Source: Pseudoclavibacter sp. Marseille-Q3772
GTDB lineage: Bacteria > Actinomycetota > Actinomycetes > Actinomycetales > Microbacteriaceae
Direction: 5' to 3'
Assembly (NCBI RefSeq): GCF_916618895.1
Contig: NZ_OU745391.1
Coordinates: 620,001 to 684,000, forward strand
DNA: 64,000 nucleotides
Below the pieces are notes generated by a model, which was given only the letters and a program-made list of their open reading frames with translations, was not told where the DNA came from and made no database searches. The position numbers and the translations under genes are program-made. Shown here in pieces: positions 19,831 to 35,125 of this stretch; position 1 is the first letter of the stretch; every line of letters begins with the position of its first letter.

Positions 19831-21372
19831 CTAGAAGTCAAAAAGCGATGGCTGGTTGTCGGGTCCGGTTTGGGATCGAGGTTGCGGATCGTGTTCGGAC
19901 TGTTCCGAAGTCTCGGTGTTTTCGGCTTCGGATGCGGCGGGAGACTCCTCCTCGTGGCGCTGCGGTGTCGCGTCTGCTCCCCCATCCTCAAGATCTGCAT
20001 CGATGGACGCCAGGATCTCCCGGTATTCGGCTTCGATTACCTCTTCGATTGCTGCTCGCGAGCTCGGATCCTCGGCCGGTGTTGCGGGTTCTGGCTCGGC
20101 CTCGGATGCGGCCCCGGCCGACTCGGATTCCGTGCCCGCGGCTTCGTTTGCGCCGGTTTCCTCTGCTTCCTCCGGATCACCGTGCAGCTGCGGATCGTAG
20201 TCCGGGTTTGCTTCGTTGATCACTTCGAGCGCCTCGAACTCATCGTGCTCAGCAGCTTCGAGGGCCTCGGCAGCAATCGTAGCGGCACGATGCCAGTCGC
20301 TCGCCTCGCGGTCCCGCCCAAGGTCCTCAAGCACAGTGGCGTAGGCGCTGAACAGCGCCGGGCTCCACGAATATGCTCGGGTTCTATCAAGCTGTGGAAT
20401 CTCCAGCTCCGCCAGAGCAAGTTCTGGTTGTCCCTGGTCGAGGCGGGCGCCGGACATCACGATGGCCAGCTGCACCTGCTGTGCCACATCGAGGGTCTTG
20501 ATGTCGATGGATCGCCCGAGCTCCAGCGCGCGATCAGGCCGACCCAACCCGCGTTCGGAGTCAACCATGAGCGCGATCTGGTCGTCACGGCCAGAGATCC
20601 GTCGATAGGTACGAAGTTCGCGTAGTGCGAGCGCAAAATCACCGATGTTGTACGCGGTGATGGCCAGGGTTTCTCGAACCATAGCGATTCGTCCGCCTCG
20701 CCGAGATGCGCTCAGCGCGTGCTGATGCGCCAATTGCGGGTCGCTATCGATGAGCAGAGCGACCATCGCGAGGTGCTTCGCGACAAACTCAGCGTTGTCC
20801 TTCGAAAGGGTCTTCAGTTCATTGCGCGCACCGATCGGCAGATCACGTTCGGTGATGCCCTCTGGAATCTGTGGGTCTTCGTGTTCCTGCCGAATTGCTC
20901 GCAGGTGTTCCGGCCGCTGCGGTTGCAGGCGTGCGCTGTCTTCAGCAGGACGAGCGCTCCGACCGTATTGCCGGCGTTCACCCGCGCCACGAGAACGCTG
21001 GCCGCTGCGGTAGTCACGACGCCGGTCACCATGCTCGTCGCGGCGCTGACCGTAGCTACGCTTACGCTCATCGCGCTGCTTGTGGTCGCTACCCCGCGAA
21101 CGGTCACGATAGTCGCCATCAAACTTCTTGCGGGGACGCTGACCTCGATTGTCGTCGCGGTATCGGTTATCGGATGCGTATTCCCCGCGCCGTCCGCCAT
21201 CGCGCCGGCGTTCCTTGTGGTCACCGGAATACCGATCGTGGCGTCCTCCTGCGCGCGCACCGGAACGTGAACCACCGGATCCGTGGGGAGCGCCGCCTGG
21301 GCCACGACGTCCGCGACCGCCGTGATTGCGGTTCTTTCCCTGGCCTGAGCCATGCCCACGCTGATTCGCCAT
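19831..21372 (-). CDS. TPR-like protein with RG/RD-rich N-terminus and acidic C-terminus
   Basis: A 513-residue protein in three parts. Residues 1-155 are extremely basic low-complexity R, G, D, Y and Q sequence resembling RNA-binding RGG tracts. Residues ~165-365 are helical and repeat-like, with paired-helix segments such as LAITAYNIGDFALALRELRTYRRI and FSAYATVLEDLGRDREASDWHRAA, suggesting tetratricopeptide repeats. The remaining residues are acidic and disordered. No catalytic motif is visible. The equivalent gene in relatives often sits near tyrS and tlyA. Function unknown; a scaffold or RNA-associated role is only inference. Confidence 0.82.
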   Translation of the reverse strand: MANQRGHGSGQGKNRNHGGRGRRGPGGAPHGSGGSRSGARAGGRHDRYSGDHKERRRDGGRRGEYASDNRYRDDNRGQRPRKKFDGDYRDRSRGSDHKQRDERKRSYGQRRDEHGDRRRDYRSGQRSRGAGERRQYGRSARPAEDSARLQPQRPEHLRAIRQEHEDPQIPEGITERDLPIGARNELKTLSKDNAEFVAKHLAMVALLIDSDPQLAHQHALSASRRGGRIAMVRETLAITAYNIGDFALALRELRTYRRISGRDDQIALMVDSERGLGRPDRALELGRSIDIKTLDVAQQVQLAIVMSGARLDQGQPELALAELEIPQLDRTRAYSWSPALFSAYATVLEDLGRDREASDWHRAATIAAEALEAAEHDEFEALEVINEANPDYDPQLHGDPEEAEETGANEAAGTESESAGAASEAEPEPATPAEDPSSRAAIEEVIEAEYREILASIDADLEDGGADATPQRHEEESPAASEAENTETSEQSEHDPQPRSQTGPDNQPSLFDF

Positions 21373-21536
21373 ATGATTCCCTCCATCGGTGCGCTGTGCA
21401 GTTATGTGCTCCCGAGTGTACGCGAGCGACAGTACATACGCGCGTATAGCTAGCCAAACAGACCTGACTGAGTGCTACTGCAGTAACGCAGCGGCGCTAA
21501 CCGCCAGGTCAATGACAGCGCGACATTGAGCCGCTG

Positions 21537-22139
21537 CTAGTCCAGTTCCCCCGCTGCTTTTGCTGCCAGCTGTTCCTCACCTGCGGCTTCCCACACTTCC
21601 CAGGCCGCACGTAGGTTCAGCAGAAGAATGACAATGCCAAGGATGAGGTCGGGTACGCCCGTACCTTGCAGCGCGGTAATGCCAGCCATTGCGAGGATGA
21701 GGATGTTGACAATGACGTCGTTTCGAGCCGCCAACCAGGCCGCTTTGGAGAGCGATCCCTTACCGGTGCGGAAGCGGTGGAGCAACCACGCACATACACC
21801 ATTGATTAGCAGCGCTCCGAGCGCAGCAAGCGCCACGAATACTGGGTCGGGGGCCTCGGGATGCTGGAACTTACGTACGGCCTGTACGCATGCGGCGATC
21901 GCGGGCAGTAGCAGGATGAATGCCATAACGCGGCCCGCCCGAGCCCGACGACGCAGTGAAAAGCCCAGGGCAAGAACAATGAGCAAATTGATTGCGGTGT
22001 CTTCGAGGTGGTCGACCGCATCCGCGAACAGTGAAACTGACCCGAGCACGATGGCAGCGGCGGTTTGCACGAAAAACCACAAGAGATTCAATACCGCCAC
22101 CAATAACGCGGTACGCCGCAGGTCCAATGAACCAGCCAC
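21537..22139 (-). CDS. Small cation-efflux (CDF)-like membrane protein
   Basis: A 200-residue protein with about six hydrophobic segments. SVSLFADAVDHLEDTAINLL resembles the CDF second transmembrane motif and AAWLAARNDVIVNILIL the fifth, but the usual HxxxD metal ligands are altered (D/H in TM2, ND-N in TM5). It lacks the cytosolic C-terminal domain of classical CDF transporters. A metal-export role is therefore tentative. It lies just beyond the rrn terminator, in the same orientation. Confidence 0.8.
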   Translation of the reverse strand: MAGSLDLRRTALLVAVLNLLWFFVQTAAAIVLGSVSLFADAVDHLEDTAINLLIVLALGFSLRRRARAGRVMAFILLLPAIAACVQAVRKFQHPEAPDPVFVALAALGALLINGVCAWLLHRFRTGKGSLSKAAWLAARNDVIVNILILAMAGITALQGTGVPDLILGIVILLLNLRAAWEVWEAAGEEQLAAKAAGELD

Positions 22140-22192
22140 AACGACCCCTTACTCTCGCGATGAACAACGGCACGAAACCCGGAAACAAGAAA

Positions 22193-22242
22193 GTGGCGGG
22201 GTAAGTAAGGCACCCGATAAAGGCACTTACTCACCCCGCCAC
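22193..22242 (-). terminator. rrn operon terminator
   Basis: A 17-bp inverted repeat with one mismatch (arms GTGGCGGGGTAAGTAAG at 22193 and its partner ending 22242), followed on the minus strand by a T-rich stretch (CTTTCTTG), just after 5S rRNA. Confidence 0.85.
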
Positions 22243-22256
22243 ATCAATAAGAATTG

Positions 22257-22373
22257 TTCGGCGGTGTCCTACTCTCCCACAAGGTCCCCCTTGCAGTACC
22301 ATCGGCGCAAAGACGCTTAGCTTCCGGGTTCGGAATGTAACCGGGCGTTTCCATCTCGCTATAACCACCGAAA
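22257..22373 (-). rRNA. rrf: 5S ribosomal RNA
   Basis: The reverse complement begins TTCGGTGGTTATAGC and contains CCCGGTTACATTCCGAACC and GTAGGACACCGCCGAA, the actinobacterial 5S pattern with paired ends. Ends are accurate to a few bases. Confidence 0.93.
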
Positions 22374-22484
22374 CACTATTGACTTACCAACACACAACAA
22401 CCACCACGATGGTTGCCGCGAGTTCCCGACTGCAAGCCAAGAACCACACAATGGACGCGAACATTAAAAAACGTAGTAATCAAA

Positions 22485-27467
<4,983 letters not shown>

Positions 27468-27754
27468 AAAATACAAACCACACAACCAAAAGTCATGCAG
27501 CCGAGTTCAATCTGACAAAACACAAACCAAAAAACTGGCCTGCTTCATCCAAAAAAAGGAACCAACACCCACCAACAACATGGCAGGCAAAAGGTCCAAC
27601 AAAAAATTGGCATATGACATAGTGCACACTGTTGAGTTCTCAAGGAACGGTTACTCCGCGCAGCTCCACATGTCGCGCTTTGCCACGGGGGTTCGTCTGC
27701 CCACTGCTGTTCGCGATGACTCACGAGCTTTGCGTGGGACTTGGTAGATCATCG
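27468..27754 (-). other. rrn leader with conserved antitermination/processing motif
   Basis: The ~280-nt transcribed leader contains at 27621-27650 the minus-strand sequence GTTCCTTGAGAACTCAACAG, matching the motif found upstream of 16S in many actinobacteria and echoed in the spacer. No open reading frame here looks real. Confidence 0.65.
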
Positions 27755-27783
27755 ACTCTAGCTTGTTTACCTCGCGTTTGCAA
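27755..27783 (-). promoter_or_regulatory. Candidate rrn promoter
   Basis: On the minus strand TTGCAA, a 17-bp spacer, then TAGAGT, close to the -35/-10 consensus, about 290 bp before 16S. It is the best match I found in the 486-bp tyrS-16S gap. Confidence 0.6.
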
Positions 27784-27953
27784 GATGTTTCCTAGACGAT
27801 GTGTGTTGCGCGTTGAGCGGTTCAGCTTGACTGCGTTCCGCGCTCTTCGAAGCAACGAGTGAATACATTACGCAGATTCACGGGCACCGGCAAGTCCATG
27901 TGCATTCCGGGCGTGTCGCGCTGAGTAATGCCGAAGTCCGGCCACTGCCCCGC

Positions 27954-29255
27954 CTAGCTGACGCGTGCGCCGACGAGGGTCTTCTTTCCCCGACGGACGA
28001 TAACGACCGAGCCAGGTAGCAGGTCTGTCTCTTCAAGTACGCGATGCTCATCTCGCACCTGCACCTTATTGACGGTTACCCCGCCCTGCTTGATGGCACG
28101 ACGAGCGGAACTCAACGATTCCTCTGCCTTCGTCGCAACCAAAACCTCGGCGACGGTCACCCCGAGGGAAGCATCAATGTACGGCAGCTCGGCGACCGCC
28201 TGCTCAAGCACTGCCCCATCCAGCGCGGTTAAATCGCCCTTACCGAACAGCGCCTCGCTCGCTGCGATTACTGCCGCAGTCGCCTCAGTTCCATGCACCA
28301 GCTCGGTGACATGCTTTGCCAGCTGCTTTTGCGCCTCGCGCTTGTACGGCGCCTGCTCAACCTGCTGTTCGAACTCCGCGATCTCAGCCCGACTAAAGAA
28401 CGTAAATACCTTGAGCCGGTCGATGACGTCACGGTCATCGGTGTTGAGCCAGAACTGGTAGAAGGCGTACGGCGATGTCAGCTCGGCGTTGATCCAGATC
28501 GCGTTGCCCTCGCTCTTACCGAACTTCGTACCATCCGAGTTCGTGATCAGCGGGCTGCCCATGGCGTGCACGGTCTTGCCCTCGGTACGACGAATCAGCT
28601 CGACGCCGCCGACGAGGTTGCCCCACTGGTCCGATCCACCGGTCTGGAGCTCGACACCGTAGCGACGGTTGAGTTCGAGGAAATCGAATGCCTGCAGAAT
28701 TTGGTAGCTGAACTCGGTGTACGAGATACCCGCATCCGAGTTCAACCGCGCGGCGACCGCATCCTTTTTCAGCATCGTGCCCACGCGGAAGAACTTTCCG
28801 AGGTCTCGCAAGAAGTCGAGCGCCGTCAGCTCGCCAGTCCAGTCCAAGTTGTTCACCATGCGTGCCGGGTGCTCGCCCGCAAAGTCGAGGTAGCCCTCGA
28901 TCTGTTCGCGCAGCCCCTGCACCCACTGCCCAACGGTCTCGCGCGAGTTGAGGGTGCGTTCCGCAGTGGGACGTGGATCACCGATCAGCCCGGTTGATCC
29001 CCCGACCAGACCGAACGGGTTATGGCCGGCAAGCTGGAGTCTGCGCAGCAGCAAGAGCTGCACGAGGTGACCTAAGTGCAGGCTCGGCGCCGTCGGGTCA
29101 AAACCGCAGTAGAACGAGATCGGGCCCGCATCCAGTCGCTTACGAAGCTCATCGATATCGGTAGAAACGTGAATATAGCCGCGCCACTCGAGCTCATCCA
29201 GGATGTGGTCGAACGAGGGGTCATTGCGCTGCCAAGAGAGATCACGTTGAGTCAC
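27954..29255 (-). CDS. tyrS: Tyrosyl-tRNA synthetase
   Basis: Charges tRNA-Tyr. The 433-residue class-I synthetase has the HIGH motif as HLGH (60-63) in PSLHLGHLVQLLLL, the tyrosine-binding YTEFSYQILQAFDFLEL, the KMSKS-equivalent KFGKSEGN and a C-terminal S4 domain (SLSSARRAIKQGGVTVN). Its stop lies ~170 bp upstream of the rrn promoter. I see no T-box leader before its start. Confidence 0.96.
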   Translation of the reverse strand: MTQRDLSWQRNDPSFDHILDELEWRGYIHVSTDIDELRKRLDAGPISFYCGFDPTAPSLHLGHLVQLLLLRRLQLAGHNPFGLVGGSTGLIGDPRPTAERTLNSRETVGQWVQGLREQIEGYLDFAGEHPARMVNNLDWTGELTALDFLRDLGKFFRVGTMLKKDAVAARLNSDAGISYTEFSYQILQAFDFLELNRRYGVELQTGGSDQWGNLVGGVELIRRTEGKTVHAMGSPLITNSDGTKFGKSEGNAIWINAELTSPYAFYQFWLNTDDRDVIDRLKVFTFFSRAEIAEFEQQVEQAPYKREAQKQLAKHVTELVHGTEATAAVIAASEALFGKGDLTALDGAVLEQAVAELPYIDASLGVTVAEVLVATKAEESLSSARRAIKQGGVTVNKVQVRDEHRVLEETDLLPGSVVIVRRGKKTLVGARVS

Positions 29256-29328
29256 GTTCGTAACTGTAACAACAACGAGGTTGCTGCTCGGTCTTGTGCC
29301 CGCGCGCCACGCAGCGTTGACTATGACA

Positions 29329-29362
29329 AAACCGGGGCTGCCGCAATGGACAACCCCGGTTT
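29329..29362 (-). terminator. Intrinsic terminator after argH
   Basis: AAACCGGGG and CCCCGGTTT form a perfect 9-bp stem around a 16-nt loop. On the minus strand the second arm runs into TTTT. It closes the arg operon ahead of tyrS. Confidence 0.75.
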
Positions 29363-29382
29363 CCGGGAGTTCTTAGCGGAGC

Positions 29383-30813
<1,431 letters not shown>

Positions 30814-32013
30814 CTAGAGCTGAGGCTTGTCGCGGCGGGCAGCGATCTTGGACGGCAGGCTGTGCAATTCGATGAACCCGCGTGCCGCATCCTGGTTGAA
30901 GGTGTTGCCCGTGTCGTAGGTGGCCAGTGAGTAGTCGTACAGCGAGTGCTCCGAGCGACGGCCGGTAACCACGGCGCGTCCCTGGTGCAAGGTCATGCGG
31001 ATCTCGCCGGATACCTTCTGCTGGGTGTGCTCAATGAAGCTATCGAGTGCAACCTTGAGACCACCGAACCACAGGCCGTCGTACACGAGGTTCGACCATT
31101 CAACCTCGACCTCACGCTTATAGCGGTGTACATCACGCTCGAGCACGAGGTCTTCCAGCTGCGTGTGCGCTTCGATGAGCGCGATGGCAGCGGGTGCTTC
31201 ATAGATTTCGCGAGACTTGATGCCCACTAGGCGGTCTTCGACCATGTCAAGTCGGCCAACGCCGTGCGCTCCGGCAAGCTCATTGAGCTTCTCAACCATC
31301 TGGCGCATCGACAGCCGCTCGCCGTCGAGCGCAACCGGAACACCGGCTTCGAAGGTCAATACGATCTCGGTTGGGTCACGCTGGATGGTCGGGTCCTTGG
31401 TGTACTCGTAGAGGTCCTCAACCGGTGCGTTCCAGGGGTCCTCGAGGAAGCCGGTCTCTACGGCACGGCCCCACATGTTCTGGTCAATCGAGTAGGGCGA
31501 TGACTTCGACTGGCGAATTGGCAGCTTGTGCTCTTCTGCGTACTCAATCGCGACGTCACGGGTCAGCGAGAGGTCACGGATCGGGGCGATCGATTCGAGC
31601 TCGGGAGCAACGGCCGCAACCGCAGCCTCGAAACGAACCTGGTCGTTACCCATACCCGTGCATCCGTGTGCGATCGAGTTCGCACCGAGTTCGCGGGCGA
31701 CTCGCGCCAGGTGGCGTGCGATCAGCGGCCGCGACAACGCCGATACGAGTGGATAGCGGCGCTGGTAGAGCGCGTTAGCCTTCAGTGCGGGGATGAGGTA
31801 CTCGTCTGCGAACTCGTCCCGCGCATCCAACACCACTGCCTCAACGGCACCGCAGCCGAGGGCACGCTGACGGATCTGTTCAAGGTCTTCGCCGGCCTGA
31901 CCAACGTCAACCGCAAAGGCGATTACATCTCGGCCGGTTCGCTCCTTGATCCACGGAATTGCAACGGAGGTGTCAAGCCCTCCCGAATACGCAAGAACGA
32001 TACGTTCAGTCAT
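30814..32013 (-). CDS. argG: Argininosuccinate synthase
   Basis: Joins citrulline and aspartate using ATP. The 399-residue protein has the PP-loop AYSGGLDTS at the N-terminus, [15 protein letters not shown] and [22 protein letters not shown] precedes the ATG. A 78-bp gap separates it from argF, where argR is found in many relatives. Confidence 0.97.
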   Translation of the reverse strand: MTERIVLAYSGGLDTSVAIPWIKERTGRDVIAFAVDVGQAGEDLEQIRQRALGCGAVEAVVLDARDEFADEYLIPALKANALYQRRYPLVSALSRPLIARHLARVARELGANSIAHGCTGMGNDQVRFEAAVAAVAPELESIAPIRDLSLTRDVAIEYAEEHKLPIRQSKSSPYSIDQNMWGRAVETGFLEDPWNAPVEDLYEYTKDPTIQRDPTEIVLTFEAGVPVALDGERLSMRQMVEKLNELAGAHGVGRLDMVEDRLVGIKSREIYEAPAAIALIEAHTQLEDLVLERDVHRYKREVEVEWSNLVYDGLWFGGLKVALDSFIEHTQQKVSGEIRMTLHQGRAVVTGRRSEHSLYDYSLATYDTGNTFNQDAARGFIELHSLPSKIAARRDKPQL

Positions 32014-32045
32014 TGTGCTCCTTCAGCAGAACTGGCCTTTTCCCT

Positions 32046-32051
32046 ATTCTA
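32046..32051 (-). promoter_or_regulatory. Possible -10 element ahead of argG
   Basis: TAGAAT on the minus strand, 33 bp from the argG start. No -35 at standard spacing, so this internal promoter is tentative. Confidence 0.3.
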
Positions 32052-32091
32052 TGTGTCCGGCCAGCGGGTATGTTCAATTCGATGACGACTA

Positions 32092-33036
32092 TTACGCCGG
32101 TAGTTGCTCCCCGCGCGACTTGGCAAGCAGCCACACCAGCAGCGCCTTCTGTGCGTGCAAACGGTTCTCTGCCTCATCCCAAATCACCGATTGCGGACCG
32201 TCAATCACATCCGCATCGACCTCGAAGCCGCGGTCGGCAGGCAGGCAGTGGATGAAGATGGCGTCCGACTTGGCAGCCGACATCAGTTCCTGGGTCACCC
32301 GGTAGGGCGAGAACGTTGCGACGCGCTCATCGCGCTCTGCCTCCATCCCCATCGAAACCCAGGTGTCGGTGGCGATTACGTCCGCGCCGCGAACGGCGTC
32401 TTGCGGGTTGGCGTGTACTTCTACCGAGCCACCCGTTTGGGCGGCAATTCGGGTTGCGTCTGCGACAACGTCCGCGCGCGGCTGGTACCCCTGCGGGGAT
32501 GCGACGGCGACGTGCATCCCGGCAACAGCACCGGCGAGCAGGTAGGAGTGCCCCATATTGCAGGCACCGTCACCGACGAATGCGAGCTTTTGGCCGCGGG
32601 TGTCGCCGCGGTGCTCGCGAATCGTGAGCAGGTCGGCGAGCAATTGGCAGGGGTGGAAGTCATCGCTGAGGGCGTTGATCACCGGTACGCGGGTGCCGTT
32701 GGCCATTGCTTCGAGCCCGGATTGCTCATAGGTTCGCCAGATGATCGCTTCGGTCATGCGCTCGAGCACTCGGGCGGTATCGGATGGGGTCTCCTTGCCG
32801 CCGAGCTGGCTCGTCGCGGTGGTGAAGATCAGCGGGCTGCCGCCGAGCTCCGAGATGCCGACGTGGAAGGACACTCGGGTACGGGTCGAGCTCTTGTCGA
32901 AGATGACCGCAACCGACTGTGGTCCTTCAAGCGATCGTGCCGCGAAGCGGTCCTTCTTGAGTCGGGCCGCGAGGTCAAGAATTTCACGCTGCTCTTGGGG
33001 GGTGACGTCATCATCACGCAAAAAATGTCGAATCAT
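32092..33036 (-). CDS. argF: Ornithine carbamoyltransferase
   Basis: Carbamoylates ornithine to citrulline. The 314-residue protein has the carbamoyl-phosphate motif STRTRVSF, HPCQLLADLLTI and the ornithine-loop HCLPADRGFEVD. I start it at ATG 33036 (MIRHFLRDDD), with AAAGGA upstream; the open frame extends 93 bp further but into argB. Only 10 bp separate it from the argB stop, the site where argD usually lies. Confidence 0.96.
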   Translation of the reverse strand: MIRHFLRDDDVTPQEQREILDLAARLKKDRFAARSLEGPQSVAVIFDKSSTRTRVSFHVGISELGGSPLIFTTATSQLGGKETPSDTARVLERMTEAIIWRTYEQSGLEAMANGTRVPVINALSDDFHPCQLLADLLTIREHRGDTRGQKLAFVGDGACNMGHSYLLAGAVAGMHVAVASPQGYQPRADVVADATRIAAQTGGSVEVHANPQDAVRGADVIATDTWVSMGMEAERDERVATFSPYRVTQELMSAAKSDAIFIHCLPADRGFEVDADVIDGPQSVIWDEAENRLHAQKALLVWLLAKSRGEQLPA

Positions 33037-33046
33037 GCTGGTCCTT

Positions 33047-33979
33047 TCACAGATCATTTGCATCGGGGGTAACTTCGGTTCCGAATCCATCAGTGGTGAA
33101 GATTTCAAGCAGTGTGGAGTGCGGCACACGACCGTCGATGATCGTCGCGCGGTTCACTCCCCCATCGATTGCCTCCACACAGGCCTGCGCCTTCGGAATC
33201 ATGCCCGAAGCAAGTCCCGGCAGCATGCCGCGCAGTTCACTCACCGTAATGGTGGTTGCCAGGGATGCGGGGTCGGGCCAGTTTCGGTACAGACCCTCAA
33301 CATCCGTGAGCATAACCAGTTTCTTGGCGCCCAGGGCAACCGCGAGCGCTGCCGCGGCCCGGTCAGCGTTAATATTGAGTGCCTTGCGCGGCTGGTCGAT
33401 ATCGCTGGCGATGGTCGACACGACCGGGATGCGGCCGGCAGCGAGATCGGCGAGTACCACTCCCGGGTTGACAGCTTCGATCTCACCGACGAAACCGAGG
33501 TCGATTGCCGCACCGGACGCATCCTGGCGCTTGCGCCGCGCCTGAAACAGGCCCGCATCCTCACCTGAAATCCCAGTTGCAACCGGGGCCACTTCGTTGA
33601 TGGCGGCCACCAGTTCGCGCGCAACCTGGCCGCCCAGTACCATCCGCACAATCTCAATCGCCTCGGCGCTGGTGTATCGGTAACCGGCGCGGAAATCGGA
33701 GTCGATGCCAACTCGCTCCAGCATCCGCGAGATATGCGGGCCGCCGCCGTGGACGACGACCGGACGCATCCCGGCATGGCGCAAGAAGGCAATATCTTCT
33801 GCGAATGCGGTGATCAGCTCGGGGTCGACCATGGCGTTGCCACCGAACTTCACCACCATGATCTCCTTGTGATAGCGCTGCATCCACGGGAGCGCCTCGA
33901 TGAGCGTTTCGACCTTCGCTGTGGGCACAGTGAGCGCCCCGGTGGCGGGGTGGCTTGTCTGGTTGGGCTGATCGGACAT
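33047..33979 (-). CDS. argB: Acetylglutamate kinase
   Basis: Phosphorylates N-acetylglutamate. The 310-residue amino-acid kinase has VVKFGGNAM, VVVHGGGPHIS, LNINADRAAAALA and KLVMLTDVEGLY, and a ~20-residue N-terminal extension like arginine-feedback-sensitive ArgB enzymes. AGAGGAA precedes the start. 78 bp after argC, where argJ would be expected. Confidence 0.96.
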   Translation of the reverse strand: MSDQPNQTSHPATGALTVPTAKVETLIEALPWMQRYHKEIMVVKFGGNAMVDPELITAFAEDIAFLRHAGMRPVVVHGGGPHISRMLERVGIDSDFRAGYRYTSAEAIEIVRMVLGGQVARELVAAINEVAPVATGISGEDAGLFQARRKRQDASGAAIDLGFVGEIEAVNPGVVLADLAAGRIPVVSTIASDIDQPRKALNINADRAAAALAVALGAKKLVMLTDVEGLYRNWPDPASLATTITVSELRGMLPGLASGMIPKAQACVEAIDGGVNRATIIDGRVPHSTLLEIFTTDGFGTEVTPDANDL

Positions 33980-34057
33980 GGGTTCCTCTTGCCTAGTTCA
34001 GTCAGGCGCGACGATCGGATGTGGGTTTGGGCGGCGAGCTTGCTGTATTCGAGGCGG

Positions 34058-35104
34058 CTACGGGGCAACTCCGTTCACTGGCAATGCAGTTGCTTCGGCC
34101 ATACCGAGTGCGATGTTTGCGGACTGGATCGCCGCGCCGGCGGTGCCCTTACCGAGGTTGTCGATGGCGGAACACGCGATCAAGCGACCGGAGCGCTCGT
34201 CGTATCCGATGGCGAGCTGCGTGCGGTTGGAGCCGATCACATCGCCGGTTCTCGGTAGGGAGCCCTGCGGCAGCAGCTCAATGAACAGTTCGCTGCCGTA
34301 GGCATGTTCAAGCGCTGCGACCGCATCCTCAACGCTGCGACCGGTACGCATCCGTGCCGAGCAGGTCGCGAGAATGCCGCGAGCTGCGGGCACCAGTACT
34401 GGAGTGAAGGTGATGGCCACATTTGCGCCGGAAGCCCGCCGCAGATTCTGTCGAATCTCGGGGATGTGACGGTGCGTCCCGAACGGTGAGTACGGGGTAA
34501 TCGAACCGATCAGTTCGCTCGCGCTCAGTGCCGTGCTCGCTTTCTTGCCGGCGCCGGATGGCCCGACTGCGAGCACCGCCGTGAGATCGGTGCCGTCGAT
34601 GATGTCGTGATGCATCAGCGGCGCTAATGCCAGCGTTACTGCGGTGACATTGCAGCCGGGAACCGCGATGCGGCGTGCTGTGCGCAGCAGCTCGCGCTGT
34701 TTCGTGCCGTCGCGTAGAACGAGCTCGGGCATACCGTAGGTCCAGCAGCCGGCGTGGTCGCCACCGTAGTACTCGGCCCAGTCCTCGGCGCGTTCGAGTC
34801 GGTGGTCGGCGCCCGCATCGAGCACCAGCGTGGATGCGGGCAGTTGCGCCGCGAGGTTCGCCGAGTGGCCGTGCGGTAGCGCCAAAAAGACCACATCGTG
34901 TCCGGCTAGCACCTCGGCATCGGTCGCTTGCAGAGTGAGGTCACCGTAGCTGGCCAGGTGCGGATGCACGGCGCGCAGCGGCTGTCCGGCTTGGGAGTGA
35001 GCGGTGACCGTGCGCACGGCAAGTTCGGGATGGTTTGCGAGCAGTCGGAGCAGCTCGCCGCCGCCGTACCCCGAAGCTCCCGCGACCGCCACCGAATATG
35101 TCAT
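34058..35104 (-). CDS. argC: N-acetyl-gamma-glutamyl-phosphate reductase
   Basis: NADPH-dependent reduction of acetylglutamyl phosphate. The 348-residue protein has the Rossmann [22 protein letters not shown], active-site VPGCNVTAV (Cys) and [24 protein letters not shown] C-terminal sequence. It begins 21 bp after pheT with no obvious promoter, so the arg genes may be read from pheST. Confidence 0.96.
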   Translation of the reverse strand: MTYSVAVAGASGYGGGELLRLLANHPELAVRTVTAHSQAGQPLRAVHPHLASYGDLTLQATDAEVLAGHDVVFLALPHGHSANLAAQLPASTLVLDAGADHRLERAEDWAEYYGGDHAGCWTYGMPELVLRDGTKQRELLRTARRIAVPGCNVTAVTLALAPLMHHDIIDGTDLTAVLAVGPSGAGKKASTALSASELIGSITPYSPFGTHRHIPEIRQNLRRASGANVAITFTPVLVPAARGILATCSARMRTGRSVEDAVAALEHAYGSELFIELLPQGSLPRTGDVIGSNRTQLAIGYDERSGRLIACSAIDNLGKGTAGAAIQSANIALGMAEATALPVNGVAP

Positions 35105-35125
35105 GAACCTAGTGTAGTCGCATCG

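Noticed and set aside
21432..21450. Palindrome around TACGCGCGTA upstream of the TPR-like gene
   Set aside because: Short and GC-rich; could be an operator, but without a plausible -10/-35 beside it I cannot separate it from chance.
32104..33072. 322-codon plus-strand frame opposite argF
   Set aside because: Antisense shadow of a conserved gene.
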